Below, piece after piece: positions 1 through 7,362 of a stretch of 64,000 nucleotides of DNA. The position numbers and the translations under genes are program-made. A model generated the notes under the pieces. It did not search any database. It saw nothing but the letters and a program-made list of their open reading frames with translations, and had not been told where the DNA came from. Source of the DNA: Vitreimonas flagellata (GTDB lineage Bacteria > Pseudomonadota > Alphaproteobacteria > Caulobacterales > Aquidulcibacteraceae); NCBI RefSeq assembly GCF_004634425.1, contig NZ_SBJL01000001.1, positions 1,399,001-1,463,000 on the forward strand, in the 5' to 3' direction. Position 1 is the first letter of the stretch; every line of letters begins with the position of its first letter.

Positions 1-8
1 CATTCAGT

Positions 9-17
9 TTATCCACA
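9..17 (+). promoter_or_regulatory. Consensus DnaA box (TTATCCACA)
   Basis: Exact match to the bacterial DnaA box consensus TTATNCACA. It lies in non-coding DNA and forms a pair with the site at 232-240. A single 9-mer can occur by chance, so function is inferred only from position and pairing. Confidence 0.4.
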
Positions 18-231
18 AAGTGATTCGCACCTCTTACGCGGCGCAATTTGCGCGCGTCGCGCGTGTGTCGCGCCATTTTCCTTTACGCCGCAAACGCTTG
101 GCGAGTTTCGCACGCACATGCTCGCTTCATGCGCGAGCAGCGGCGCGTTGATTGCAAGCTTGCGCGAACCTGTTGCATCGCACGCGCGTTTCGCCTGACG
201 ACGTTTGAAACGTCTCGTTCTTTTCGCGCTC

Positions 232-240
232 TGTGGATCA
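232..240 (-). promoter_or_regulatory. DnaA-like box (TGATCCACA)
   Basis: Read on the minus strand this is TGATCCACA, one base from the DnaA consensus and the form I recall being described as the G-box in the Caulobacter origin. It lies about 58 bases before the sspB start, so it could also be a DnaA-controlled promoter element. Confidence 0.35.
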
Positions 241-297
241 ACAATTGACTGCCCGGAATGAGCCAGTAAGGGTTGCCGGAGCCAAGGAGGGGCGGCC

Positions 298-789
298 GTG
301 GCCGACGATTTGATTGGGTACGAAAACTTGATGCAGGACGCGCTGCGCTCAGTCGTGCGCGCCGCGTTGCAAGAAGCCGCGTCGCCGCGCGGCATCCCCG
401 GCAAACATCATTTCTACATCACGTTCCGCACGCATGCGCCGGGCGTGGTCATCCCGGATCCGTTGCGCGCGCGCTACCCGGACGAAATGACGATCGTGCT
501 CGAGCACCAATTCTGGGACCTCGAAGTTTACGCCGATCGCTTCCGTGTCATCCTGAAATTCTCGGGCCAGCCGCAACCGATCACCATTCCGTTCAAGGCG
601 ATCACGCGCTTCTTTGATCCGAGCGTGAAATTCGGCCTGCAATTCGAGCAGCATCACGTCGAAGACGAAGCGCGCATGGTCTCGGGCGACGACAGCGTCC
701 CCGCCCCGCGCGAAGCGCCTGTCGCCGTGGAAGCGCCGCCGAAGGGCGACACCGCCGTCGTCAGCCTCGACGCCTTCCGCAAGAAATAA
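298..789 (+). CDS. sspB: SspB-family ClpXP adaptor protein
   Basis: 163 residues, the usual length of alphaproteobacterial SspB-alpha (DUF1321-type) proteins. Known members tether ssrA-tagged substrates to the ClpXP protease in the cytoplasm. The start is GTG, preceded by AAGGAGG at 284-290 with good spacing; the protein begins MADDLIGYENLMQDALR. Residues 1-115 form the folded substrate-binding domain, with family-typical stretches such as HHFYITFRT and the ITIPFKAITRFFDPSVKF region. After an acidic and proline-rich linker the C-terminus (VVSLDAFRKK) fits the short ClpX-docking tail of this family. An intrinsic terminator follows directly. Confidence 0.93.
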   Translation: MADDLIGYENLMQDALRSVVRAALQEAASPRGIPGKHHFYITFRTHAPGVVIPDPLRARYPDEMTIVLEHQFWDLEVYADRFRVILKFSGQPQPITIPFKAITRFFDPSVKFGLQFEQHHVEDEARMVSGDDSVPAPREAPVAVEAPPKGDTAVVSLDAFRKK

Positions 790-810
790 GCAGCGCAACA
801 TTCGAGTTCT

Positions 811-837
811 AAAAGGCGCGTCGCAACGCGCCTTTTT
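811..837. terminator. Bidirectional intrinsic terminator between sspB and rusA-like gene
   Basis: Perfect 10-bp stem AAAAGGCGCG / CGCGCCTTTT with a 6-base loop (TCGCAA), followed by T on the plus strand and by a T-run on the minus strand as well. It sits between the converging sspB and rusA-like genes and can serve both. Confidence 0.88.
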
Positions 838-841
838 CGTT

Positions 842-1195
842 TCAATCGCCTCGTTTCAAGACGCGCACAGAAATCCGCTCTCGCTCGCCCAGACGCCGTT
901 CGCACAGCAGCCGCGCGATCTGGCTGTCATCGACAAACACATGCCCCTTCAGCGCGTCGAGCAACGCCTTGGCCAAATTGTCGAGATCGAGCGTCGGCGT
1001 TTCGCCGACATATTCCATGATCAGCTCGACCTCGAACTCGCCATAACGCGGCCGCAGCTGAAACTCCTTGCGGAAGAATTCATAAACCAGCGGTTTGTAA
1101 TAGCGCGCCTGCGTGGTGATGCCGTCGATCGTCAGCTCAACGCCGCCCGCAATCGTGCGCGCCCGCACTTTGCCGCGGCCGGCCCACTCGCTCAT
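842..1195 (-). CDS. RusA-family Holliday-junction resolvase-like protein
   Basis: 117 residues, matching the RusA endodeoxyribonuclease family in length. The hallmark is the acidic active-site stretch DLDNLAKALLDAL followed by FVDDSQIARL, which supplies the aspartates that bind metal and cut Holliday junctions in characterised members. The start codon overlaps the stop of the upstream 331-residue membrane protein gene (ATGA overlap), so the two are probably co-translated. RusA proteins are often prophage-borne, but no phage genes are nearby, so this looks like a resident chromosomal copy. Substrate and role here are inferred from the family. Confidence 0.8.
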   Translation of the reverse strand: MSEWAGRGKVRARTIAGGVELTIDGITTQARYYKPLVYEFFRKEFQLRPRYGEFEVELIMEYVGETPTLDLDNLAKALLDALKGHVFVDDSQIARLLCERRLGERERISVRVLKRGD

Positions 1196-2187
1196 GCGCT
1201 GGCGGCGTGCGTCGCGCGCATCGCCTCAAGCATCGCCGCACGAAACAGCGACCGCCGCTGCATCTCGCCATCCGGCGCATACGGGAAAACCCGCTGCGAC
1301 AGCCCCGCCGCCCGCAGCGCCGCCTCCGCCTCCTCCAGCCTGCCCCAAAGCGCCACAAACACGCAGCGCAACGCAGCACCTTCGGCTTGGATCGCCGCAA
1401 GCGCCCACGAGCCGCCATCGGAAAGATCAACGACAATCGCGTCGCTCGAATCGAGCACGAGGTTCAGCACCAATGGCCGCCACTGATCCGTAGCGCTGAG
1501 CGCCAAGGTCTCGCGCCGCGTCCCCATATTGGTGAGATTGAGCCCAATCCGATTACCGATCTCCAGCGCCCGCGCGCGATAATCGGCGGCGCTCTTCACC
1601 ACCATGCCTTCAACGCGACCGGCCAAGCTCACTACGTGCCCATAGGGCCGCAACTCACTGGCGATCGCGCCACGCAACGGCGCACGCGCAAGCTCAAGCT
1701 CCGCGCGCACCACGCACACTCGCGCAGGTTTCAATCGGAGCACGAGCGCACCAATCCAAAGCACCAGCGCCGCGAAGCCAATTCCCAACAGAATTGCGTT
1801 CAACATCACCGGTCCGAGCCCGGCCACGACGGCGCCCGCGAACGCCACGACCGCCAGCATCCCCAGGCCAGCGCGCAGCTGTCGCGGCCAGCCAAAGAAC
1901 AGCGCGTCGCCCCGCTCCAAGTCCTTCGCGCTCAGAAAGCTCGGCACACGCAGCCGCCACGGCTCCGCCGACAGCCGCCGCGCCCGCAGCGCCTCGGCCG
2001 CCGCCGCTCGCGCTTCGTCGCTATGGTCCGGATTGAGCGCAGCCGCCCGCAACGCGCGGTCCGACAGCCGCTCCACCTCGTCAGGGTGCGGCGAACCGGC
2101 GCGCATGGCGCTGATGGTACGCATATCCTGCAGCTGCACGCGCCAATCGCCCCCGCTATCGGCTTGATCGCTCGATTTCATCCCCAT
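1192..2187 (-). CDS. Uncharacterised membrane protein with two central helices
   Basis: 331 residues, family not recognised. The N-terminal 80 residues are charged and alanine-rich. Two adjacent hydrophobic segments follow (about residues 105-150, around [17 protein letters not shown] and a second leucine-rich helix). The C-terminal half is a soluble alpha/beta-like region containing [16 protein letters not shown]. The start could be residue 1 or 3 (two close ATGs). It is followed by the rusA-like gene with a 4-base overlap and is divergent from fumC, with a 47-base shared promoter region. The function is unknown. Confidence 0.75.
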   Translation of the reverse strand: MGMKSSDQADSGGDWRVQLQDMRTISAMRAGSPHPDEVERLSDRALRAAALNPDHSDEARAAAAEALRARRLSAEPWRLRVPSFLSAKDLERGDALFFGWPRQLRAGLGMLAVVAFAGAVVAGLGPVMLNAILLGIGFAALVLWIGALVLRLKPARVCVVRAELELARAPLRGAIASELRPYGHVVSLAGRVEGMVVKSAADYRARALEIGNRIGLNLTNMGTRRETLALSATDQWRPLVLNLVLDSSDAIVVDLSDGGSWALAAIQAEGAALRCVFVALWGRLEEAEAALRAAGLSQRVFPYAPDGEMQRRSLFRAAMLEAMRATHAASA

Positions 2188-2234
2188 ATCCCCTACCGGG
2201 ACAACGCGTCACTTTTACCCAAGGCGTATTTCCC

Positions 2235-3620
2235 ATGACCACCCGCACAGAAACAGACACTTTCGGCCCGATCGAGGTCGAGGCTGATAAATATTGGGGC
2301 GCCCAGGCGGAGCGGTCCTTGGGCAATTTCAAGATTGGCTGGGAAAAGCAGCCCGAGCCGATCATCCGCGCCTTGGGCATCGTCAAGCGCGCCGCGGCCG
2401 AAGCCAACATGGCGCTGGGCAAGCTCGATCCGAAGCTAGGTGAGCTCATCATCCGCGCTTCCAACGAAGTGATCGAAGGCAAGCTGAACGCGCACTTCCC
2501 GCTGGTCGTCTGGCAGACGGGCTCGGGCACGCAATCGAACATGAACGCCAACGAGGTGATCTCGAACCGCGCCATCGAGATCATGGGCGGCGAGATGGGC
2601 TCCAAGAAGCCGGTCCACCCGAACGACCACGTCAATATGAGCCAAAGCTCGAACGATTGCTTTCCGACCGCGATGCACATCGCCGCCGCCGAAGAGGTCG
2701 TCCATCGCCTGCTGCCGGCGCTGCAGATGCTGCACAATGCGCTGAACGACAAAGCGCAGGCCTGGAAGGACATCATCAAGATCGGCCGCACGCACACGCA
2801 GGACGCCACGCCCGTCACGCTCGGCCAAGAATTCTCCGGCTACGCCAAGCAAATCGAAAACGGCATCAAGCGCATCGAACTGACGCTGCCGATGCTGATG
2901 GAATTGGCGCAAGGCGGCACGGCCGTCGGCACCGGCCTCGCCTCGCCTGTTGGTTTTGCGGATCTCGTCGCCGATAAGATCGCGCAGATCACGGGCATGA
3001 AGTTCACGAGCGCGCCAAACAAGTTCGAAGCGCTCGCCGCGCACGACGCGATGGTGATGACGCACGGCGCGATCAACACGGTCGCGATGTCATGCTTCAA
3101 GATCGCGAATGATATTCGCTTTCTCGGTTCGGGTCCGCGCTCGGGCCTCGGGGAACTCGCGCTGCCGGAGAATGAGCCAGGTTCGTCGATCATGCCAGGC
3201 AAAGTGAATCCCACACAGTGCGAAGCGCTCACGCAGGTCTGCGCCCACATTCACGGCAACAACGCGGCGATCAGCTTCGCGGGCAGTCAGGGCCATTTCG
3301 AATTAAACGTGTTCAATCCGATGATGGCCTATAATTTCCTGCAGAGCGTGCGCTTGCTCTCTGACGCGGCGGTAAGCTTCACCGAAAATTGCGTCGTAGG
3401 CATCGAGCCGCGCTTGGACAACATCAAGAAGGGTCTCGACAACTCACTTATGTTGGTAACGCCGCTCAAAGAGAAATATGGCTACGACCGCGCCGCCAAG
3501 ATCGCGAAGACTGCGCACAAGAACGGCACGACGCTGCGCGAAGAGGCCATCAAGGACGGCATCGACGCCGCCGACTTCGACGCCATCGTGCGACCCGAGA
3601 AGATGATCTCGCCGGGTTGA
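2235..3620 (+). CDS. fumC: Class II fumarate hydratase (fumarase C)
   Basis: 461 residues, the usual size for class II fumarase, which interconverts fumarate and L-malate in the TCA cycle as a cytoplasmic homotetramer. The superfamily signature [11 protein letters not shown] is present at about residue 317, together with the substrate-binding stretches [28 protein letters not shown] and [17 protein letters not shown]. Adenylosuccinate lyase and argininosuccinate lyase share the fold, but these stretches are specific to FumC. A small hairpin (3654-3670) lies downstream. Confidence 0.97.
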   Translation: MTTRTETDTFGPIEVEADKYWGAQAERSLGNFKIGWEKQPEPIIRALGIVKRAAAEANMALGKLDPKLGELIIRASNEVIEGKLNAHFPLVVWQTGSGTQSNMNANEVISNRAIEIMGGEMGSKKPVHPNDHVNMSQSSNDCFPTAMHIAAAEEVVHRLLPALQMLHNALNDKAQAWKDIIKIGRTHTQDATPVTLGQEFSGYAKQIENGIKRIELTLPMLMELAQGGTAVGTGLASPVGFADLVADKIAQITGMKFTSAPNKFEALAAHDAMVMTHGAINTVAMSCFKIANDIRFLGSGPRSGLGELALPENEPGSSIMPGKVNPTQCEALTQVCAHIHGNNAAISFAGSQGHFELNVFNPMMAYNFLQSVRLLSDAAVSFTENCVVGIEPRLDNIKKGLDNSLMLVTPLKEKYGYDRAAKIAKTAHKNGTTLREEAIKDGIDAADFDAIVRPEKMISPG

Positions 3621-3996
3621 GCCAAACCGCTGCAACAAAATGGATATTTCACTCGCCCCGCAGCGGGGCGACCCATTTCAGGACATTCGACAAAATTTGG
3701 CGTCAAGTTGAACCATCTGTGATCGCGCCACGTACGATAGAGCACAAATGTCGCAGAGCCGTAATGGAGGAGTGAAACCTACATTCCGTTCGTCGCAAAC
3801 GCAGTGTGCGTTTAGGCTTTGCTAGCGACTTTCAGTCAGTTGCTTGCCAAGCACTTCTCTCTTGTGGTTTTAGCGCGCCGCGCTGCTCACGAGAGAAGCG
3901 AACCCACTGCGAATTCTTTCGCAAACATAAGGAAAGAGGGCTTAGTTCGGAAGCGGTAGCACTTGCCGTCTGACGGCATCGGCTTACATCGAAGCT
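3621..3996. other. Intergenic region after fumC
   Basis: No convincing gene. A short GC hairpin (CGCCCC/GGGGCG, 3654-3670, 5-base loop) lies about 35 bases past the fumC stop and may be a weak terminator, although no T-run follows. The rest should contain the promoter for the DUF4169/RHH pair; I could not pick out a reliable -35/-10. Confidence 0.4.
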
Positions 3997-4185
3997 ATGG
4001 CTGAAATTGTGAACCTCCGGCGCGCGCGCAAAGCCAAGGCGCGCGTAAATGCTGAAGCCGACGCGAACGCTAATCGCGTTCAATTCGGCCGCACCAAAGC
4101 GGAGAGGCAATTGACCAAAGCGGAGAAGGAGGCCGCCGAACGCAAGCTCGACGGGCACAAGAGAAATGATGACATTGACGAGTAG
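3997..4185 (+). CDS. DUF4169 family small basic protein
   Basis: 62 residues, very rich in Lys, Arg and Ala. The N-terminal motif AEIVNLRRARKAKAR and the later FGRTKAER and KLDGHKR are typical of DUF4169, a small family of unknown function in Alphaproteobacteria. It overlaps the following ribbon-helix-helix gene by 20 bases, so the two are translationally coupled. The fumC, DUF4169, RHH and sspB neighbourhood recurs in alphaproteobacterial genomes as I know them. A nucleic-acid-associated role is plausible from composition but unproven. Confidence 0.85.
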   Translation: MAEIVNLRRARKAKARVNAEADANANRVQFGRTKAERQLTKAEKEAAERKLDGHKRNDDIDE

Positions 4186-4402
4186 TGGAGCACTGCAAAA
4201 GCGTTCGATGCGGATCGCGGGTCACCGCACTTCGTTGGCGCTGGAGCAAGAATTTTGGGCGGGCCTTGAGCGCATTGCGCGCGCGCGTACGCAGAGCCTG
4301 CCGGTGCTAATCGCCTCGATCGACGAAAAGCGCGCGAAAGACACCCCGGAAGCCTCGCTCGCCTCCGCCGTGCGCGTGTTCGTCCTCGAGCACAAACTCT
4401 AA
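4166..4402 (+). CDS. Ribbon-helix-helix domain protein
   Basis: 78 residues. The segment KRSMRIAGHRTSLALEQEFW fits the ribbon-helix-helix DNA-binding fold of the RHH_4 type: a short beta-strand followed by two helices (FWAGLERIARAR and LPVLIASIDEKRA). Family members are presumed transcriptional regulators, but no target is known. The true start may be the second Met or slightly downstream of the overlap with the DUF4169 gene. A GC-rich inverted repeat (4408-4432) separates it from the converging TIR gene. Confidence 0.82.
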   Translation: MMTLTSSGALQKRSMRIAGHRTSLALEQEFWAGLERIARARTQSLPVLIASIDEKRAKDTPEASLASAVRVFVLEHKL

Positions 4403-4429
4403 GCAGAGCGCGCGCTCAATCTGAGCGCG

Positions 4430-5461
4430 CTATTGCTGCAACGGCCGACCATAGAGAACCAGCGCGTAATAGCATGGCTGCACCGTGCAGGCGTGCATCT
4501 GGGCGCGCACGGTGAACGGCCCCGTCCATTGCGGCGCAACAGCGACCACGGGCGTCGCGTCCGTCATGTTGTCCTGCGACACGACGTTATTGTTCTGGTC
4601 GTAGAGAAAGAGGTCAAGGTCGCTGCAATCGTTGTCGCAAACGCCGATGATGCGATAATCACCACCAGCTTCGAGCGTCGCCGGCGTATCCGCGAAGGCG
4701 CCTTGTTGTAGCGAGCCGCTCACTGGCTCTGACATGCGCTGGAAGCCTTGCGAAGCGAAGCTCTGCTCGACCTGCGCCAAGCGATCCAACATCTGCTGCT
4801 GATAGTTTACGGCGGGCTGCGCCGGGACGACGGGCTGAACCGTTGTCGGATTTTCGGCGACCACCTGTGTTTCATCCGGGATCATCGAGCCGATGATGCC
4901 GAGCACGACCACGGTCGCCACCACGGCGCCGACGATCCAAACCCAAACCGGCACGCCCTTCTTTTTCTCAGACGACGCCTGCGCCGCGGGCGGCGCGCTA
5001 AAGCTTTGTGACGCAACTGGCGGCGCCGCCGCAGCGCGCGGTGGCGGTTCCGGCGCACGCGGCGTCGGCTGGCTCGCGGCAAAGCGCTTCACCGCATCGG
5101 CAAAGCGGCGCCAATTCGGATCGTCCATAGCGCCATTCCAGCTGGCGAGGTTCGCGGATTGCACTTCGCCAAACCCGAACGGCGGGTTCGAACCATCGAT
5201 CATGACCGGGATCAGCACGCCCTTGTCGCGGCCCATCCGCGCCTCTTCGCGCACCCATTGCGAGGTCGTCGAATGTTGACTCCAGAGCACGATCAGCGCT
5301 TTGCACTGCGCCAGCTTCTGCTCGATGAAATCGGCCCATGTCGTGCCCGGCGGGATTTCGTTGTCCCAGAATACGTCCACGCCATCCTGCGTGAGCGCAT
5401 TAGCGACCTGCTCGGCCCGCTCGCGATCTTCCCGCGCATACGAAAGAAAAACGTCCGCCAT
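4430..5461 (-). CDS. TIR-domain single-pass membrane protein with four-Cys C-terminal domain
   Basis: 343 residues. Residues 1-130 are a TIR_2-type domain: SYAREDRERAE, WDNEIPPGTTWADFIEQKL, ALIVLWSQHS and WVREEARMG. E73, four residues after W69, aligns with the catalytic glutamate of NAD-cleaving TIR domains such as SARM1. A proline/alanine linker (131-165) leads to one membrane helix (about 171-194, VWVWIVGAVVATVVVLGIIG). The C-terminal domain (about 222-340) contains GVCDNDC and ACTVQPC and closely matches the secreted protein at 11638-12087. Predicted topology is TIR in the cytoplasm and C-terminal domain in the periplasm. The start has a good ribosome binding site (AGGAGGGGAC). A paralogous TIR gene lies 65 bases upstream. 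NADase activity and any signalling or defence role are inferred. Confidence 0.85.
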   Translation of the reverse strand: MADVFLSYAREDRERAEQVANALTQDGVDVFWDNEIPPGTTWADFIEQKLAQCKALIVLWSQHSTTSQWVREEARMGRDKGVLIPVMIDGSNPPFGFGEVQSANLASWNGAMDDPNWRRFADAVKRFAASQPTPRAPEPPPRAAAAPPVASQSFSAPPAAQASSEKKKGVPVWVWIVGAVVATVVVLGIIGSMIPDETQVVAENPTTVQPVVPAQPAVNYQQQMLDRLAQVEQSFASQGFQRMSEPVSGSLQQGAFADTPATLEAGGDYRIIGVCDNDCSDLDLFLYDQNNNVVSQDNMTDATPVVAVAPQWTGPFTVRAQMHACTVQPCYYALVLYGRPLQQ

Positions 5462-5526
5462 GTCCCCTCCTGCAGCGACCTAGTCCTAGCAGGCGAGAAC
5501 GCGGGTTCAAACGGACACTTGAGGGG

Positions 5527-6492
5527 TCATTGCCCTTTCGGGTTTGGCCCGTACTGGTTTGCACCCGGCTTCGACGGCAGCACCAAGATCACCAGCATGC
5601 CGATGCCGGCGACAAGAAGTATCAACCCGCCCAGAGGCGGCATCGCCACCGAAAGCCCGCCGCCGACCAGGAAAGCGACGAAGAAGCCCGCCACCAGCCA
5701 ACCGCTCAAGCCCACATCATGGAAGCGCCGCGCCGCGACGCTGATCCCTGGCGCGAGCACGGCGAGATTGAGGATGGTTGAGACGGCCTGCGTGTTTGGC
5801 TGCGATGTGTACGAATTGAAGCCGAACAACACGACATCGATAATGTAGGCGACGATCGAAACGACGAACACGCCGAGCGTCCACCACCAATATTCCGCGC
5901 GCCGCGCACGGCCATTGCCGTTCACGTAGAGCCGCAGACACTTCTGGATGTAGCCGATCGGCGACAAATTCTCAGGCGCGCCACTCTCCGCCGAACTCGC
6001 GGCGGCGCGCGGATCGCTCCACGCAGGCGCGGCAGCCGGCGGCGGTGCTGACCAGGCAGCTTGCGGCTGCGGCGCGGCAGGCGGCGGCAGCGGCGCATCA
6101 GCGCCACGCGCCGTCGCATACACCGCGCGCGAGAAGCGCACCCAATCGGGATGATTTTGATCGCCGGTCCAAGCGCTCAGATCCGCGGCCTGCACTTCGC
6201 CGAAACCAAACGGCGCCGGCGTGCCGTCGAGCAGCACAGGAATGAGCTTGGCCTTTTCGCGCCCCATGCGCGCCTCTTCGCGCACCCATTGCGATTTTGT
6301 TGAATGCTGGCTCCACAGCACGATCACGGCGCGGCACTGCGTGAGTTTGCCTTCGATATAATCGGCCCAGGTTTGCCCCGGCGGAATCTCGGTGTCCCAG
6401 AAAACCTCCAGCCCCAGACCGTTCAGCCCGCGCGCGATGCGCTCGGCAAAGCCACGGTCTTCCCGAGCATAAGAGATGAAAATATCGGCCAT
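5527..6492 (-). CDS. TIR-DUF805 fusion membrane protein
   Basis: 321 residues from the ATG that begins MADIFISYARED; an in-frame ATG 8 codons upstream is less likely because the paralog begins at the same residue. Residues 1-130 are a TIR domain nearly superimposable on the downstream paralog, including IVLWSQHSTKSQWVREEARMG with the candidate catalytic E73. A proline/alanine-rich linker (about 135-185) follows. The C-terminal 130 residues are a DUF805 module: LRLYVNGNGRARRAEYWWW, then about four membrane helices, with ARRFHDVGLSGW and the closing GPNPKG. DUF805 is a widespread membrane domain of unknown function. It is probably co-transcribed with the downstream TIR gene. Confidence 0.85.
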   Translation of the reverse strand: MADIFISYAREDRGFAERIARGLNGLGLEVFWDTEIPPGQTWADYIEGKLTQCRAVIVLWSQHSTKSQWVREEARMGREKAKLIPVLLDGTPAPFGFGEVQAADLSAWTGDQNHPDWVRFSRAVYATARGADAPLPPPAAPQPQAAWSAPPPAAAPAWSDPRAAASSAESGAPENLSPIGYIQKCLRLYVNGNGRARRAEYWWWTLGVFVVSIVAYIIDVVLFGFNSYTSQPNTQAVSTILNLAVLAPGISVAARRFHDVGLSGWLVAGFFVAFLVGGGLSVAMPPLGGLILLVAGIGMLVILVLPSKPGANQYGPNPKGQ

Positions 6493-6551
6493 CGGGCGTC
6501 CCCATCTGCGAGTCATCCAAGCCTAGCCGGCTTTGATGACGGGGGACTACC

Positions 6552-6755
6552 TCATACCGTCTCGTCCAGTGCGAAACTCGGTGTTTCTGTGGGCAGCGGT
6601 AGGTCCGGCAGATCAAGCGACACCGGCTTCAACGACATTTCAAACACCGATGGGGCCACCCCAGGCGCAAACGCCATCACCGTGAGCGCCAAGACCAGCA
6701 CGCACGCGACAAACCCTGCCAAGACGCCGAAACGGGATTCACTATCGCCAGCCAC
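6552..6755 (-). CDS. Small single-pass membrane protein (hypothetical)
   Basis: 67 residues from a GTG start (VAGDSESRF) supported by a good ribosome binding site (AGGAAAGG, 11 bases upstream). A longer frame starting at 6860 would overlap the neighbouring lipoprotein gene and is unlikely. One hydrophobic helix (about residues 8-30, FGVLAGFVACVLVLALTVMAF) is followed by a short, probably periplasmic tail rich in Pro and Leu. The family is not recognised. It lies upstream of the TIR pair on the same strand, 59 bases from the TIR-DUF805 start, and might belong to that transcript. Confidence 0.55.
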   Translation of the reverse strand: MAGDSESRFGVLAGFVACVLVLALTVMAFAPGVAPSVFEMSLKPVSLDLPDLPLPTETPSFALDETV

Positions 6756-6817
6756 GAGTTTTGTTCCTTTCCTGCTGTGACAACAGCGGAGAGGAATCTC
6801 AGTTCCCACGACTGATG

Positions 6818-7264
6818 TTATAGGCCGCGGCAATAGACCAAGCTGGGCGCGGGCGCCCACGGACCGCCCGTCAACATCATGGCGCGCGCGGATTCCGCGA
6901 ATGAAATCTGGATATTGTGAGGCTCAGGCGGCGCCTGTGCATAGCAGGTCGCGGCGATCTCATAGCCGGCCTCTGTGATCCGCACGCCGCGAAACTCACA
7001 AGAGACCTCGCCCTGCGTGCTGATCCCATCCGCCTCGAAGCGCCATGCCGGGTTTGAGCAACCTTCAGCCGTCGTCGCCCACAGGCCAACATAGCGGGGC
7101 GTTTCCTCCGTCGGCGGCGGCAAAGTATGCGGCAGCGGCTGGGCCTCGCCTACATGCGCCGCCGCCGCCGGATCAGGTTCCGGCTCAGCCGGATCGGCGC
7201 ACGCAATCAATGCCACGGAAAGCGCGGCGGACGCCGCGCGTGCAAGCAAATTGGAAAGCCTCAT
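6818..7264 (-). CDS. Hypothetical lipoprotein
   Basis: 148 residues. The N-terminus (MRLSNLLARAASAALSVALIAC) is a lipoprotein signal peptide with lipobox LIAC, so the mature protein should begin at Cys and be anchored to a membrane facing the periplasm. A Pro/Ala/Glu-rich linker precedes a small domain beginning YVGLWA and containing GCSNPAWRF, with four later cysteines (SCEF, ATCYA, VYCRGL) that may form disulfides. The start three codons inside the longest frame is preferred because it begins the signal peptide. It is divergent from uvrD. The family is not recognised. Confidence 0.7.
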   Translation of the reverse strand: MRLSNLLARAASAALSVALIACADPAEPEPDPAAAAHVGEAQPLPHTLPPPTEETPRYVGLWATTAEGCSNPAWRFEADGISTQGEVSCEFRGVRITEAGYEIAATCYAQAPPEPHNIQISFAESARAMMLTGGPWAPAPSLVYCRGL

Positions 7265-7362
7265 TTCGTCCAAACCGCCTGCATAACGATCCGTTCCAGC
7301 GGCCCGCTCGCAACCTGCGATGCAGCGCCCTATGTTCTCGCTTCGTGCTAAACTGCGCGCGA

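Larger units (their letters stand above)
1..297. other. Non-coding leader upstream of sspB
   Basis: No convincing gene lies here; the short open frames overlap one another and lack ribosome binding sites. The stretch holds a consensus DnaA box near its left edge, a second DnaA-like box just before the sspB ribosome binding site region, and a strong Shine-Dalgarno (AAGGAGG, 284-290) for sspB. What lies to the left of the window is unknown. Confidence 0.5.

Noticed and set aside
4408-4432. A GC-rich inverted repeat between the RHH gene and the TIR gene as a terminator
   Set aside because: Only 7 bp of stem without a T-run, made from repeated GCGC units; too weak to list as a terminator.
4430-6492. 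The TIR pair as a defined anti-phage defence system
   Set aside because: The neighbours are housekeeping genes; there is no STING, Thoeris ThsA-like, nuclease or other defence partner, so the label is not supported by this window.
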